From Guyparkeria sp016278265 (GTDB taxonomy: Bacteria; Pseudomonadota; Gammaproteobacteria; Halothiobacillales; Halothiobacillaceae), in the NCBI RefSeq assembly GCF_044582145.1, contig NZ_JBDODO010000003.1: a stretch of DNA of 64,000 nt; one strand, written 5' to 3'. The position numbers and the translations under genes are program-made. The notes under the pieces are model-generated. The model made no database searches. It was not told the origin of the DNA and saw only the letters and a program-made list of their open reading frames with translations. Positions 16,513 to 24,058 of the stretch are shown here, piece after piece; within the stretch, counting starts at the first letter, position 1; each line of letters opens with the position of its first letter.

Positions 16513-17211
16513 TCAGCGGGGCGGGGAAATCAGTTGCGCTTGCATGTCCTCGAGTCGCCGCGACCAATCGGCCAACACCGCGTCCATGTCCAGCGGACAC
16601 TCGCTCAGGACATGCCGGTCGCGATCGGCCAGCACCTCCGGATCGGGCCAGTCGTCGGAATCGGCCGTCAAGGCACGATCCCGCAACTCGAGCAACTCGC
16701 GGATCTGTGGCATCAACAGCGCCACCAGGGCGGTCAACCACCGCCCCACCAGCCACGACGGGCGAGCCCGGTTGATCTCGAAGCCATTCGGCAACAGGGC
16801 CAGCAACTCCGCCGCGGGACGAACCGTTTCACCGGTCACCCAGCCGTTGGTAGTAAACAGGCGTTGCGCACGCCCTTGACGGTCCATCGACACCGCGGCC
16901 ACGTGGGCAAAGCCCGGCTCGTCCTCGTCGGCAACGAACAAGTGGAAGTGGCCGTGCTCGCTGGATGCCCACTCGGCCGGGTCATGCGCGTGATAGTAGA
17001 AACGCGCCCCACTGACCGGATCCCGGGCGTCGTCCTGTGGAAAGTGCGCCCAGTAGTCGAAGCCCTCTTCCGGGTGGTCCCGGAACAATTCGGTGAGCAC
17101 GGTCTGGTTATCAGCGGCCAGGGCCGACTGAATCGAGCGCCATTCGTCACCGGCCGCAAGACCGGCATCGAGCCAATCATCGGGCAAGGCGTGGTTTGGT
17201 GCGTCACTCAT
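16513..17211 (-). CDS. Conserved protein with His-rich segment (possibly DUF6969-like)
   Basis: 232 aa soluble protein with no signal peptide. A central stretch, about residues 70-93, contains FYYHAHDPAEW and HGHFHLFV, a dense set of His residues that could bind metal. I associate it loosely with the DUF6969 family, but that is from memory. It begins 32 bp after the Cys-repeat gene and precedes the rhodanese by 62 bp, all in one direction, so it may act with either. No enzyme family is recognised. Confidence 0.6.
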   Translation of the reverse strand: MSDAPNHALPDDWLDAGLAAGDEWRSIQSALAADNQTVLTELFRDHPEEGFDYWAHFPQDDARDPVSGARFYYHAHDPAEWASSEHGHFHLFVADEDEPGFAHVAAVSMDRQGRAQRLFTTNGWVTGETVRPAAELLALLPNGFEINRARPSWLVGRWLTALVALLMPQIRELLELRDRALTADSDDWPDPEVLADRDRHVLSECPLDMDAVLADWSRRLEDMQAQLISPPR

Positions 17212-17242
17212 CGAGACAACTCAGCCCGTGACGGACACTCGG

Positions 17243-17743
17243 TTACTGACCGCCCGGCGCACAGGGATTGCCGCCACGCCCCGACGGCGCGCACGGGTTG
17301 CCACCACGGGCAGCGGGTGCACAGGGATTGCCACCGCGAGCGTCCGGGGCGCAAGGATTGCCACCTCGGCTTGACGGCGCACAGGGGTTGCCACCGCGGG
17401 CCGAGGGTGCGCAGGGGTTGCCGCCCCGGGCCGACGGCGCACAGGGATTACCGCCGCGAGCCGATGGTGCGCACGGGTTGCCACCCCGGGCCGACGGCGC
17501 ACACGGATTACCGCCGCGAGCCGATGGTGCGCACGGGTTGCCACCACGGGCAGAGGGCGCACAGGGGTTTCCACCGCGGGAAGACGGGGCGCAGGGATTA
17601 CCGCCCCGGGTCTGCGCCGCCGCCGATAGCGGCAACATGGTGGTTGCGGCAAGCGACGCGCCCACGGTGAACGCCATTGCCGGCATGGACAACTTGAGCG
17701 CGCGGCGCGCGCGCGCCTGTCGGGCGATCTTCTTCGATTCCAT
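17243..17743 (-). CDS. Secreted Cys-rich repeat protein (12 x RGGNPCAPxx)
   Basis: 166 aa. A basic, long n-region and hydrophobic core (residues 1-44, cleaved near AAA-Q) form a Sec-type signal. The rest is twelve 10-residue repeats of RGGNPCAPSA or close variants, giving twelve Cys spaced exactly ten residues apart and nothing else. AGAGGAG lies 8 nt before the ATG. I know no named family. It could be a periplasmic metal- or sulfane-sulfur-binding protein, a disulfide-linked structural protein, or a modified peptide precursor analogous to bufferin/HvfA Cys-repeat peptides, though no DUF692 enzyme is in the window. It lies between YeeE and rhodanese genes. Confidence 0.8.
   Translation of the reverse strand: MESKKIARQARARRALKLSMPAMAFTVGASLAATTMLPLSAAAQTRGGNPCAPSSRGGNPCAPSARGGNPCAPSARGGNPCAPSARGGNPCAPSARGGNPCAPSARGGNPCAPSARGGNPCAPSSRGGNPCAPDARGGNPCAPAARGGNPCAPSGRGGNPCAPGGQ
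17249..17608 (-). repeat. 12 tandem 30-bp coding repeats
   Basis: Twelve in-frame 30-bp units encode the RGGNPCAPxx decapeptides. The units differ mostly at third codon positions and in the last two codons, so the array is kept by protein-level constraint and not fresh slippage alone. There are no spacers, so it is not a CRISPR array. Confidence 0.9.
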
Positions 17744-17814
17744 CTAATCCACTCTCCTCTAACAAGGGCGGGCGACCGGACAGCCATCCCGCAAAATCAC
17801 GCGGTGCTCTCCGC

Positions 17815-18480
17815 TTAATCGGCGTCGGTGCGGCGCGCGGCGCTGGCCTCTCGACCCAGGTCGCGACCGAGCTCGTCACTCTCGCCGGGGTCTCGCCCTT
17901 CGGTGATGTCCTCGGCGGTGTAGACACCGTGACTGCGCTGCTCGAGGGCGCGACCGGCAAAGAAACCGCCCGCCAGCACTAGCAGCATCGCCGCCACTAC
18001 CAGCCATGGCGAGACGCCCAGCAATTCCGGCACGGTGCGGGCCGATACCTGCGCCCCAGTGACCGCGGCCTGAATGAAGTCGCTGTCATAGACGCCGGCG
18101 AAGGCCCAGACACCGATGACCATGCCGAGCATGAACACCAACCCGTCGATCCGACCACTACCGAACCCGACCACGGACGTGCCGGGACAGTAGCCACCAA
18201 TGGCGAAACCGGCCCCGATCAGCACCGCGCCCAGCACGGTGCCCCAGAGGTACATTTCGGCGACATAGAAACCCTGCGCGCCAAAGGTGTTGTTCACCTG
18301 CAGCAACAGGATGCCGATCGCCGCAACAATGATCGCCGAGAACATGACCTTGAACACCGACCAGTCGGTGAGGCGAAACTGGGCGGTGAGTTTGCAGGGG
18401 GAGCCAAAGCCGGCCTGCTCGAGCACGAAGCCGAACAGCAGGCCGGTGGCCAGTGCGGTACCCGCGGTGCCGTAATCCAT
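17815..18480 (-). CDS. YeeE/YedE transporter, C-terminal half (TsuA/PmpB-like)
   Basis: 221 aa membrane protein with about five segments. It carries the conserved Cys motifs GFGSPCKLTAQF near residue 28 and IGGYCPGTSVVGFGSGR near residue 95, the type used by TsuA to pass thiosulfate by Cys-mediated hydrogen bonding. It ends in a charged, disordered cytoplasmic tail. Its ATG overlaps the stop of the other half (TAATG), so the two chains are probably made together as a heterodimer. Confidence 0.85.
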   Translation of the reverse strand: MDYGTAGTALATGLLFGFVLEQAGFGSPCKLTAQFRLTDWSVFKVMFSAIIVAAIGILLLQVNNTFGAQGFYVAEMYLWGTVLGAVLIGAGFAIGGYCPGTSVVGFGSGRIDGLVFMLGMVIGVWAFAGVYDSDFIQAAVTGAQVSARTVPELLGVSPWLVVAAMLLVLAGGFFAGRALEQRSHGVYTAEDITEGRDPGESDELGRDLGREASAARRTDAD

Positions 18481-18992
18481 TACCAAACCCTCCGCATCAA
18501 CAGACTGACCAGAATCCCGACCACGAAGAATACGATCAGGAAGACGAAACCGGCCACGCCCAGCATGGCGGTATTGGACAGGCCGACGCCGCTGGTGCAG
18601 CCGGCCGCCAGCCGCGAACCGAACCCGGCCAGCAGACCCCCACCCAGGGCGAGCAACAGGCGCGGCGCAACACTGATGCGACCGGAGCCACGGTCGACCT
18701 TGACCCGAAAGCGCCCGGAGGAGACCGCCGCGAGGATGGCGCCGACCAGGGTGCCGATAGCGGCGACCACGATCCACGCCGCGAGCGGGTTGCCCTGGGC
18801 CATGCCACCGAGGTAGGCGTTCTCACGGGTGGCCTCGGGCGCAACCTGCAAACCGACCTCGGTGGCCACACGGGCGAAGGCACCGGACGAACCCATGCCA
18901 TTACCCACCAGCACGAAAGTGAGCAAGACAACCAGGCCGAGCACGATGCCGGCGACGAAGGGGGGCCATAACGGCCTAACTTGGCAAGACAT
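18480..18992 (-). CDS. YeeE/YedE transporter, N-terminal half (PmpA-like)
   Basis: 170 aa membrane protein with about four segments and the motif GSRLAAGCTSGVGLSNTAML, the first-half counterpart of the Cys motif in full-length YeeE/YedE. Split PmpA/PmpB-like pairs are common in sulfur oxidisers and in BigR-type operons. It likely imports thiosulfate or another sulfane-sulfur species. It is followed by its partner with a 1-base overlap and lies 118 bp after the SoxH-like gene. Confidence 0.85.
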   Translation of the reverse strand: MSCQVRPLWPPFVAGIVLGLVVLLTFVLVGNGMGSSGAFARVATEVGLQVAPEATRENAYLGGMAQGNPLAAWIVVAAIGTLVGAILAAVSSGRFRVKVDRGSGRISVAPRLLLALGGGLLAGFGSRLAAGCTSGVGLSNTAMLGVAGFVFLIVFFVVGILVSLLMRRVW

Positions 18993-19041
18993 TCCCTGCT
19001 GGACCTCCTGGAATCAGCAATTGAAGAAAACATTCCTTGAA

Positions 19042-19062
19042 GGCCCGCCAATCCGGCGGGCC
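19042..19062 (-). terminator. Hairpin between the SoxH-like gene and yeeE
   Basis: A perfect GGCCCGCC/GGCGGGCC stem with a 5-nt loop is followed on the minus strand by TTCAAGG and, further on, TTTTCTT. The poor U-tract suggests a partial terminator or processing stem that lowers yeeE expression relative to the first gene. Confidence 0.5.
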
Positions 19063-19109
19063 TGTCGACATCACCCTCAGTAGGCGGGTCTCACCCCGCC
19101 ACGATCCCG

Positions 19110-20135
19110 TTAAAAGGCAGCTGCTTCGGCCTCGAGGAACGCGAGCGACGCGTACTTGCCGATGTTCTCGTCGAAACCGTTGGTCACGCGGGCGTAGTAC
19201 TGCACCCGCTCGTCCTCCAGCGCATAGGCCTTGGCCTGTCCTGGGCCGGCCATGTCCTCGACGGCCTTCTCGGCGGACTCGTAGATACCCTGGAAAAAGA
19301 TTCGGTTATGTTCGATCAGGTCAGTGGCCGGGAAGCCGTGCGCCGGGATCCAGTAGGCCCCCGGTACGTTCTGCTCCAAAGCATCGAACGCCTTGAACGT
19401 CCCGAGGAAACTGCCGTCGTCCATGAAGGCGATACGGTTGTTCATGGCGATGTCACCGACATGAACGATCTTCTTCTCAACCAGCTCGAGACTGATATCC
19501 GACGGGGTGTGCGCGGTGCCGTAGAAGTGCACCCGAATCGTGAGATCGCCGAAGTCGAGCTCGTCACCGTGGCCGACCACCTTGTTCGGTGGCGTCACCA
19601 CGGTGCCCTCGATCGCGTTGCCCGTGGAGCGCTCCATCAGGCTGACCCAGAACTCGCCCTGGTTGGTGCGGATCGCCGACGCGGTCTTCTCGTGCGCGTA
19701 GATCGGCACGTCCGGATTCTCGTTGACGAAGGCGTGGTTACCCAGCCAGTGATCGCCGTGATAGTGCGTATTGAAGACCGCCACGATAGGCTTTTCAGTG
19801 AGCTCGCGTATCTGGCGCAAGGCCATGCGACCAATCTGCAAGGATGCACCGCTGTCGATCACCACGACGCCCTTTTCCGTGATCGCGAAGGTGACGTTGC
19901 TCATCATCCCCTGGTTTTCCTCGGACGGGAAACCCCAAGGCGAGACGATCACGTAGACGTTCTCGGTGATCTCGGTGGCCGGGATGTCCGGCATCGGCGG
20001 GCCTTCGATCACCAGCTTTTCCTCGGCGAACACACGCGAGGACCACGACAGGGGCGCGGCAGCCAGGCCGGCGGTGACCCCGATGTTGCGCAAAAAGCGG
20101 CGGCGCGTTGCCAGGAACTGCTCTTTGAATTCCAT
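19110..20135 (-). CDS. SoxH-like MBL-fold metallohydrolase, exported
   Basis: 341 aa. N-terminal TRRRFLRNIG followed by a hydrophobic stretch is a Tat-type signal, cleaved near residue 36. The metallo-beta-lactamase fold has the metal motif NTHYHGDHWLGN (HxHxDH), a later His in HFYGTAHTPSD, Asp in HVGDIAMNN, and His in PAHGFP. SoxH-like and Blh proteins accompany sulfur oxidation or sulfide-detoxification genes; the substrate is unknown. The ATG at 20135 follows GGAGGAG. It is the first gene of the minus-strand sulfur cluster, with an AT-rich dyad upstream. Confidence 0.85.
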   Translation of the reverse strand: MEFKEQFLATRRRFLRNIGVTAGLAAAPLSWSSRVFAEEKLVIEGPPMPDIPATEITENVYVIVSPWGFPSEENQGMMSNVTFAITEKGVVVIDSGASLQIGRMALRQIRELTEKPIVAVFNTHYHGDHWLGNHAFVNENPDVPIYAHEKTASAIRTNQGEFWVSLMERSTGNAIEGTVVTPPNKVVGHGDELDFGDLTIRVHFYGTAHTPSDISLELVEKKIVHVGDIAMNNRIAFMDDGSFLGTFKAFDALEQNVPGAYWIPAHGFPATDLIEHNRIFFQGIYESAEKAVEDMAGPGQAKAYALEDERVQYYARVTNGFDENIGKYASLAFLEAEAAAF

Positions 20136-20229
20136 TGCTTTCTCCTCCGGTGTGCCCGCTTTCGCCATCGGGGACTCCACGCCGAACCGGCCGTTCGACG
20201 AGACCGTTTCGGGGGCGAGCAGGCCACGT

Positions 20230-20250
20230 TTATTAGCTGTCTCTAAATAA
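20230..20250. promoter_or_regulatory. AT-rich dyad upstream of the SoxH-like gene
   Basis: TTATTAG-ctgtct-CTAAATAA is a near-perfect inverted repeat, strikingly AT-rich against the GC-rich background. It lies about 95 bp upstream of the SoxH-like start and 130 bp upstream of the divergent zur gene. AT-rich dyads like this are the targets of ArsR-type persulfide sensors (BigR/SqrR), which control Blh-YeeE operons. The link is inferred. Confidence 0.4.
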
Positions 20251-20380
20251 TGATCGCCGTGTCCCGAAATTTCAACGTTGTGGCGATCGACATTGTTGAT
20301 CCGACGTCAGGTTTTCTTCTGTCCATGATGCCGGGCAACTACACTATGATGCCTCATTGATTCTGGATAGCGGCGAATTC

Positions 20381-20878
20381 ATGTCTTGCGCCCATCACGA
20401 CCAGTGCATCGACGATGCCCTCGCCCGCGCCGAGGCAATCTGCGCCCGTTCCGGCGCGCGCCTGACGCCCATCCGGCGCCATGTACTGCGCGAGGTCTGG
20501 TCCAGCCACGAGGCCACCAAGGCCTATGACCTGATCGAACGTCTCTCCAGACACGGCGAACAGGTAAAGCCCCCCACCGTCTACCGAGCGCTCGACTTCC
20601 TGCTCGAACAGGGCCTGATCCACCGCATCGAGAGCCTCAATGCCTTCGTCGGCTGTGAACACCCGCAGGAGCCGCACCAAGCCATCCTGCTGATCTGCGA
20701 TCAATGCGGCGACATCCTCGAGGAGGACAACCCGGCCGTGCATGCCGCCCTCGACGATCTCGCCCACCAGTCGGGCTTTGCGCCCCGCTCGGCGGTGATT
20801 GAAGTGCGCGGCCTGTGCCGAGCCTGTCGGACCGCCCCAACACCCCCCTCCACCACGTCAAGCGATCACACCGCATGA
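20381..20878 (+). CDS. zur: Fur-family zinc uptake regulator Zur
   Basis: 165 aa winged-helix repressor. LTPIRRHVLREVW and KPPTVYRALDFLLEQGLIHRIES form the DNA-binding half. The C-terminal half has the metal-binding ICDQCGD and CRACR pairs (structural zinc) and an EPHQAIL segment. The N-terminal Cys/His (MSCAHHDQC) and sequence pattern favour Zur over Fur or PerR. ATG at 20381 is preferred over TTG at 20357. It overlaps the methyltransferase gene by ATGA. Confidence 0.82.
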   Translation: MSCAHHDQCIDDALARAEAICARSGARLTPIRRHVLREVWSSHEATKAYDLIERLSRHGEQVKPPTVYRALDFLLEQGLIHRIESLNAFVGCEHPQEPHQAILLICDQCGDILEEDNPAVHAALDDLAHQSGFAPRSAVIEVRGLCRACRTAPTPPSTTSSDHTA

Positions 20879-21474
20879 AGCCAGCGCCCAACGCCAAAAC
20901 TATCGCCGCCCTGCGTCGCGACCAGATTCTCGACTGCGAACTGCTCGGCCAACGTCTGACCCTTCACTCCACCTGGGGCCTGTTCTCCCCGCGCGAGGTG
21001 GACGCCGGCACCCGCCTGCTGCTAGAGCACACCCCGATTCCGCCGGCTGGCAGCACCATTATCGACCTCGGATGCGGCTACGGCCCCATCGGGGCCACCA
21101 TGGCCAAGGCCTGCCCGGATGGCCACGTCATCTTGCTGGACAAGGATTTTGTCGCGATCGACTACGCCCAGGGCAATCTGGGCCGCAATCGGCTGGAGAA
21201 CGCCGAGGCCCGGTTGTCGAACGGCCTGTCGGCCGTGGATGGCGAGAAATTCGATCGGCTCTACTCGAACGTACCGGCCAAGGTAGGCAAGGAGATGTGG
21301 CAGATCATGTTGTTCGACACCTGGCGGGGCCTCAACCGCGGCGGCGAGGTCTGGTTCGTGTCGATCAATGGCCTGCGCGAATACTTCAAGCGCACGATGA
21401 AGGAACAGTTCGGCAACTACGAGAAGATCAAGCAGGGCAAGACCTACACCGTGCACCGCGCCGTGAAGGCATGA
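20875..21474 (+). CDS. Class I SAM-dependent methyltransferase (RsmC/MTS-like)
   Basis: 199 aa. SAM-binding motif I is IIDLGCGYGPIG near residue 62, with a later VILLDKD. The fold resembles the MTS domain of RsmC-type enzymes, but the usual NPPxH catalytic segment reads SNVPAKVGKE, so the substrate may be non-canonical. It begins in the zur stop codon (ATGA), so is co-translated with zur. Confidence 0.75.
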   Translation: MKPAPNAKTIAALRRDQILDCELLGQRLTLHSTWGLFSPREVDAGTRLLLEHTPIPPAGSTIIDLGCGYGPIGATMAKACPDGHVILLDKDFVAIDYAQGNLGRNRLENAEARLSNGLSAVDGEKFDRLYSNVPAKVGKEMWQIMLFDTWRGLNRGGEVWFVSINGLREYFKRTMKEQFGNYEKIKQGKTYTVHRAVKA

Positions 21475-21508
21475 GGGCTGACGCCAGCTAGCGACAACGA
21501 CGGAAAGG

Positions 21509-21525
21509 CCGGGATGCCATCCCGG
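21509..21525. other. Hairpin between convergent genes
   Basis: CCGGGAT-gcc-ATCCCGG forms a 7-bp stem in the 147-bp gap between the methyltransferase and metW 3' ends. There is no T-run on either side, so it may be a weak or Rho-assisted end. Confidence 0.4.
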
Positions 21526-21621
21526 ATGCAAGTTCCGCTTGCGCTCGCGACGGACAAGGATGTCCCGAGTCCGCACGCATTGCGGCAATCGGGTGGCTCC
21601 AAGCCGTTTGCCGGGGCGCTA

Positions 21622-22227
21622 TCAGACCACCCGCTTGCGGATGCGATAGATCGCGTGCTCGCCGAACCAGTTGGGCAGCGCCCGCAGCAGCGGTGAGCTG
21701 CGGCGATTCTGGTCGACCACGGCCCGGTCGAGGATCTCGATGCCCAGCCCCTCGCAAAGCGACTCGAAGTCGCGCAGCGTGCAGAGGTGAATGTTGGGCG
21801 TGTTGTACCAGGGATTGGGCAGCGCCTTGGTGGTCGGCATCATGCCCTGCACCCCCAACTGCCAGCGATTGCGCCAGTAGCCCATATTGGGGAAGGTAAC
21901 GATGCCCTCCGAGGCGATATCCAGCATTTCCCCTAGCAGGCGCTCGGGACGCCGAATGGCCTGAATCGTCTGGCTGACCAGCACGTAATCAAAGCTGTGC
22001 TGGCCGAACCAATCGCGGATGCCATCGTCGAGATCCGCCTGAATGATGTTCAGGTCGGCCGCCACGCCGCGGGCGACGCGCTCGTCGTCGACCTCCATGC
22101 CCACCCCGCGCACCGAGCGCTTGGCGATCAGGTGACGAAGGAGCGCCCCGTCGCCGCAGCCCAGGTCGAGCACGCGAGCGTCCTCGCGAATCCAACCAGT
22201 GACAATATCCCAGTCGGGACGGTTCAT
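21622..22227 (-). CDS. metW: Methionine biosynthesis protein MetW
   Basis: 201 aa methyltransferase-like protein that partners MetX in methionine synthesis in many proteobacteria. Motif I is RVLDLGCGDGALLRHL near residue 19, followed by FDYVLVSQTIQAI and the MetW signature NMGYWRNRWQLG. Its start overlaps the metX stop (ATGA). Confidence 0.93.
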   Translation of the reverse strand: MNRPDWDIVTGWIREDARVLDLGCGDGALLRHLIAKRSVRGVGMEVDDERVARGVAADLNIIQADLDDGIRDWFGQHSFDYVLVSQTIQAIRRPERLLGEMLDIASEGIVTFPNMGYWRNRWQLGVQGMMPTTKALPNPWYNTPNIHLCTLRDFESLCEGLGIEILDRAVVDQNRRSSPLLRALPNWFGEHAIYRIRKRVV

Positions 22228-23417
22228 TCGACACCCTCCTCGGTCATGGTGCGGGCGATATTGTCGAAGTAGCCGCGCAGTACCTGGTGGTAATAGGGAA
22301 TCGGCATCAGGAAGGCATCGTGCCCCTGGTGCGCCTCGACCTCGGCATAGGAGACCGACTTACCGGTGGCCAGCAGCGCCCGGACGATCTCCTTCGAGCG
22401 CACCGGCGAGAAGCGCCAGTCGGAGGTGAACGACACCACCAGGAAACGGGCGGTCGCTGGCGCCAGCGCGGTGGCAAGGTCGTCGTCGGCCTCGGCGGCC
22501 GGGTCGAAGTAGTCCAACGCCTTGGTCATCAACAGGTAGGTGTTGGCGTCGAAACGGTCGACGAAGCTCGTACCCTGGTAGCGCAGGTAGGACTCCACCT
22601 GGAACTCGACATCGAAGCCGTACTGCACCTTGCCCGAACGCAGTTCGCGGCCGAACTTCGCCCGCATGGCGTCGTCGGACAAATAGGTGATGTGACCGAG
22701 CATGCGCGCGAGCATCAGGCCCCGCCGCGGGATCGCGCCGTGCTCGGCGTAGCGCCCGTCGTGGAAATCCGGGTCGGTGATGATCGCCTGGCGAGCGACT
22801 TCGTTGAAGGCGATATTCTGCGCCGAGAGCTTCGGCGCCGCGGCGATGACGACCGCGTGGGCGATCGCCTCGGGATAGCTGATCGCCCACTGCATTACCT
22901 GCATGCCACCGAGACTGCCGCCGGTAACCGCCGCCCAACGGGAAATACCCAGCCGGCGCATCAGCGCGTGCTGGCTGTTGACCCAGTCGCGCACGGTGAG
23001 GATGGGAAAGTCCGGGCCGTACGGTCGTCCCGTCTCCGGGTTATCCGACAATGGCCCGGTCGAGCCCTTGCAGCCGCCCAGATTGTTCACGCAGACGACG
23101 AAGAACCGATCGGTATCGATTGGCTTGCCCGGGCCGATGGCGGTATCCCACCAGCCCGGCTTGCGGTCCTCGGGGCGATGACGACCGGCAGCGTGATGAT
23201 CGCCCGACAGCGCGTGACAGATGAGCACGGCGTTGTCGGCACGCGCGTTGAGCTCGCCGTAGGTCTCGTAGACCAGGTCGTATTCCTCGATCCGGCGACC
23301 ACAGTCGAGCAGCAGCGGCGTGTCGATGTGCGCGGTCTGCGGCTCGACCAACCCGACCGAACCCGGCTGGTGCGTCGCGCCGCCAACCGGCGGATTTTTT
23401 GCGGTGGATTCGCTCAT
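22224..23417 (-). CDS. metX: Homoserine O-acyltransferase MetX
   Basis: 397 aa alpha/beta-hydrolase-fold transferase activating homoserine with an acetyl or succinyl group, the first dedicated step to methionine. The nucleophile elbow is VTGGSLGGMQVMQW. The NAVLICHALSGDHHAAG segment and C-terminal HQGHDAFLMP catalytic His complete the site. Many gammaproteobacterial MetX proteins are succinyltransferases; acyl choice cannot be told here. ATG at 23417 is preferred over an adjacent TTG. Confidence 0.94.
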   Translation of the reverse strand: MSESTAKNPPVGGATHQPGSVGLVEPQTAHIDTPLLLDCGRRIEEYDLVYETYGELNARADNAVLICHALSGDHHAAGRHRPEDRKPGWWDTAIGPGKPIDTDRFFVVCVNNLGGCKGSTGPLSDNPETGRPYGPDFPILTVRDWVNSQHALMRRLGISRWAAVTGGSLGGMQVMQWAISYPEAIAHAVVIAAAPKLSAQNIAFNEVARQAIITDPDFHDGRYAEHGAIPRRGLMLARMLGHITYLSDDAMRAKFGRELRSGKVQYGFDVEFQVESYLRYQGTSFVDRFDANTYLLMTKALDYFDPAAEADDDLATALAPATARFLVVSFTSDWRFSPVRSKEIVRALLATGKSVSYAEVEAHQGHDAFLMPIPYYHQVLRGYFDNIARTMTEEGVE

Positions 23418-23434
23418 CAACGTCCTCTTGGCGT

Positions 23435-23986
23435 TCAGCCCATCAGCAGGTTGCCGACCACCATCTTGGCCACCTGGATGATCAACAACACGGCCAGCGG
23501 CGAAAGATCGATCCCGCCGATCGGCGGCAGTACGCGCCGGACGGGGTCGACCACCGGGTCGGTGAGATCGGCGAGGAAGGCCACGCCGGGCGAGCGGTCA
23601 TTACCCAGCCAGGAGGCCACCGCTCGCAGCAACACCGTCCAGAAGAACAGGTTGGTCACCGCCAGGAACGTGAAGTAGATCGTGCCGATCAACACGCCGG
23701 TGCCGGTCATGCCGACACCCTGCATCGCGGTGATCGCCCAAACCATCAGGGCCACCATCACGACGCCGAGCAGCAGCGCAGCCAAATCGTGGCGGCCGAC
23801 CGGCTTGATCACCGTGCGCAGCGGGTTGAGCACCGGATCGGTGATCTTGACGATCGCCTGGCTCACCGGGTTGTAGAAGTTCGCCCGGAACAGTTGCAGG
23901 AAATACCGGATGAAGGCGACGAAGGCCACCAGTTCGAAAAGCACCCGGACCAGAAAAACGCTCGGATCCCCGAAACTACCGCTCAT
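23435..23986 (-). CDS. YggT family membrane protein
   Basis: 183 aa with two repeated YGGT units, each a pair of hydrophobic segments with the signature NPVSQAIVKITDPVLNPLR in the first and SPGVAFLADLTDPVVDPVRR in the second. The family is linked to osmotic tolerance and cell division but lacks a defined activity. Its position after proC and yggS is highly conserved. Confidence 0.9.
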   Translation of the reverse strand: MSGSFGDPSVFLVRVLFELVAFVAFIRYFLQLFRANFYNPVSQAIVKITDPVLNPLRTVIKPVGRHDLAALLLGVVMVALMVWAITAMQGVGMTGTGVLIGTIYFTFLAVTNLFFWTVLLRAVASWLGNDRSPGVAFLADLTDPVVDPVRRVLPPIGGIDLSPLAVLLIIQVAKMVVGNLLMG

Positions 23987-24058
23987 GCAGAACTACTCGA
24001 CAGGTTGATGGTTGGGGCCGGCAGGCCAGCCCGAAAACGCCCGGCTCAATCGACCGGT

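Noticed and set aside
17249..17608. CRISPR array
   Set aside because: Units of 30 bp abut without spacers and are in frame within a gene with a signal peptide and ribosome-binding site.
23418..23434. SAM-responsive riboswitch ahead of metX
   Set aside because: Only 17 bp separate metX from yggT on the same strand, leaving no room for an aptamer.
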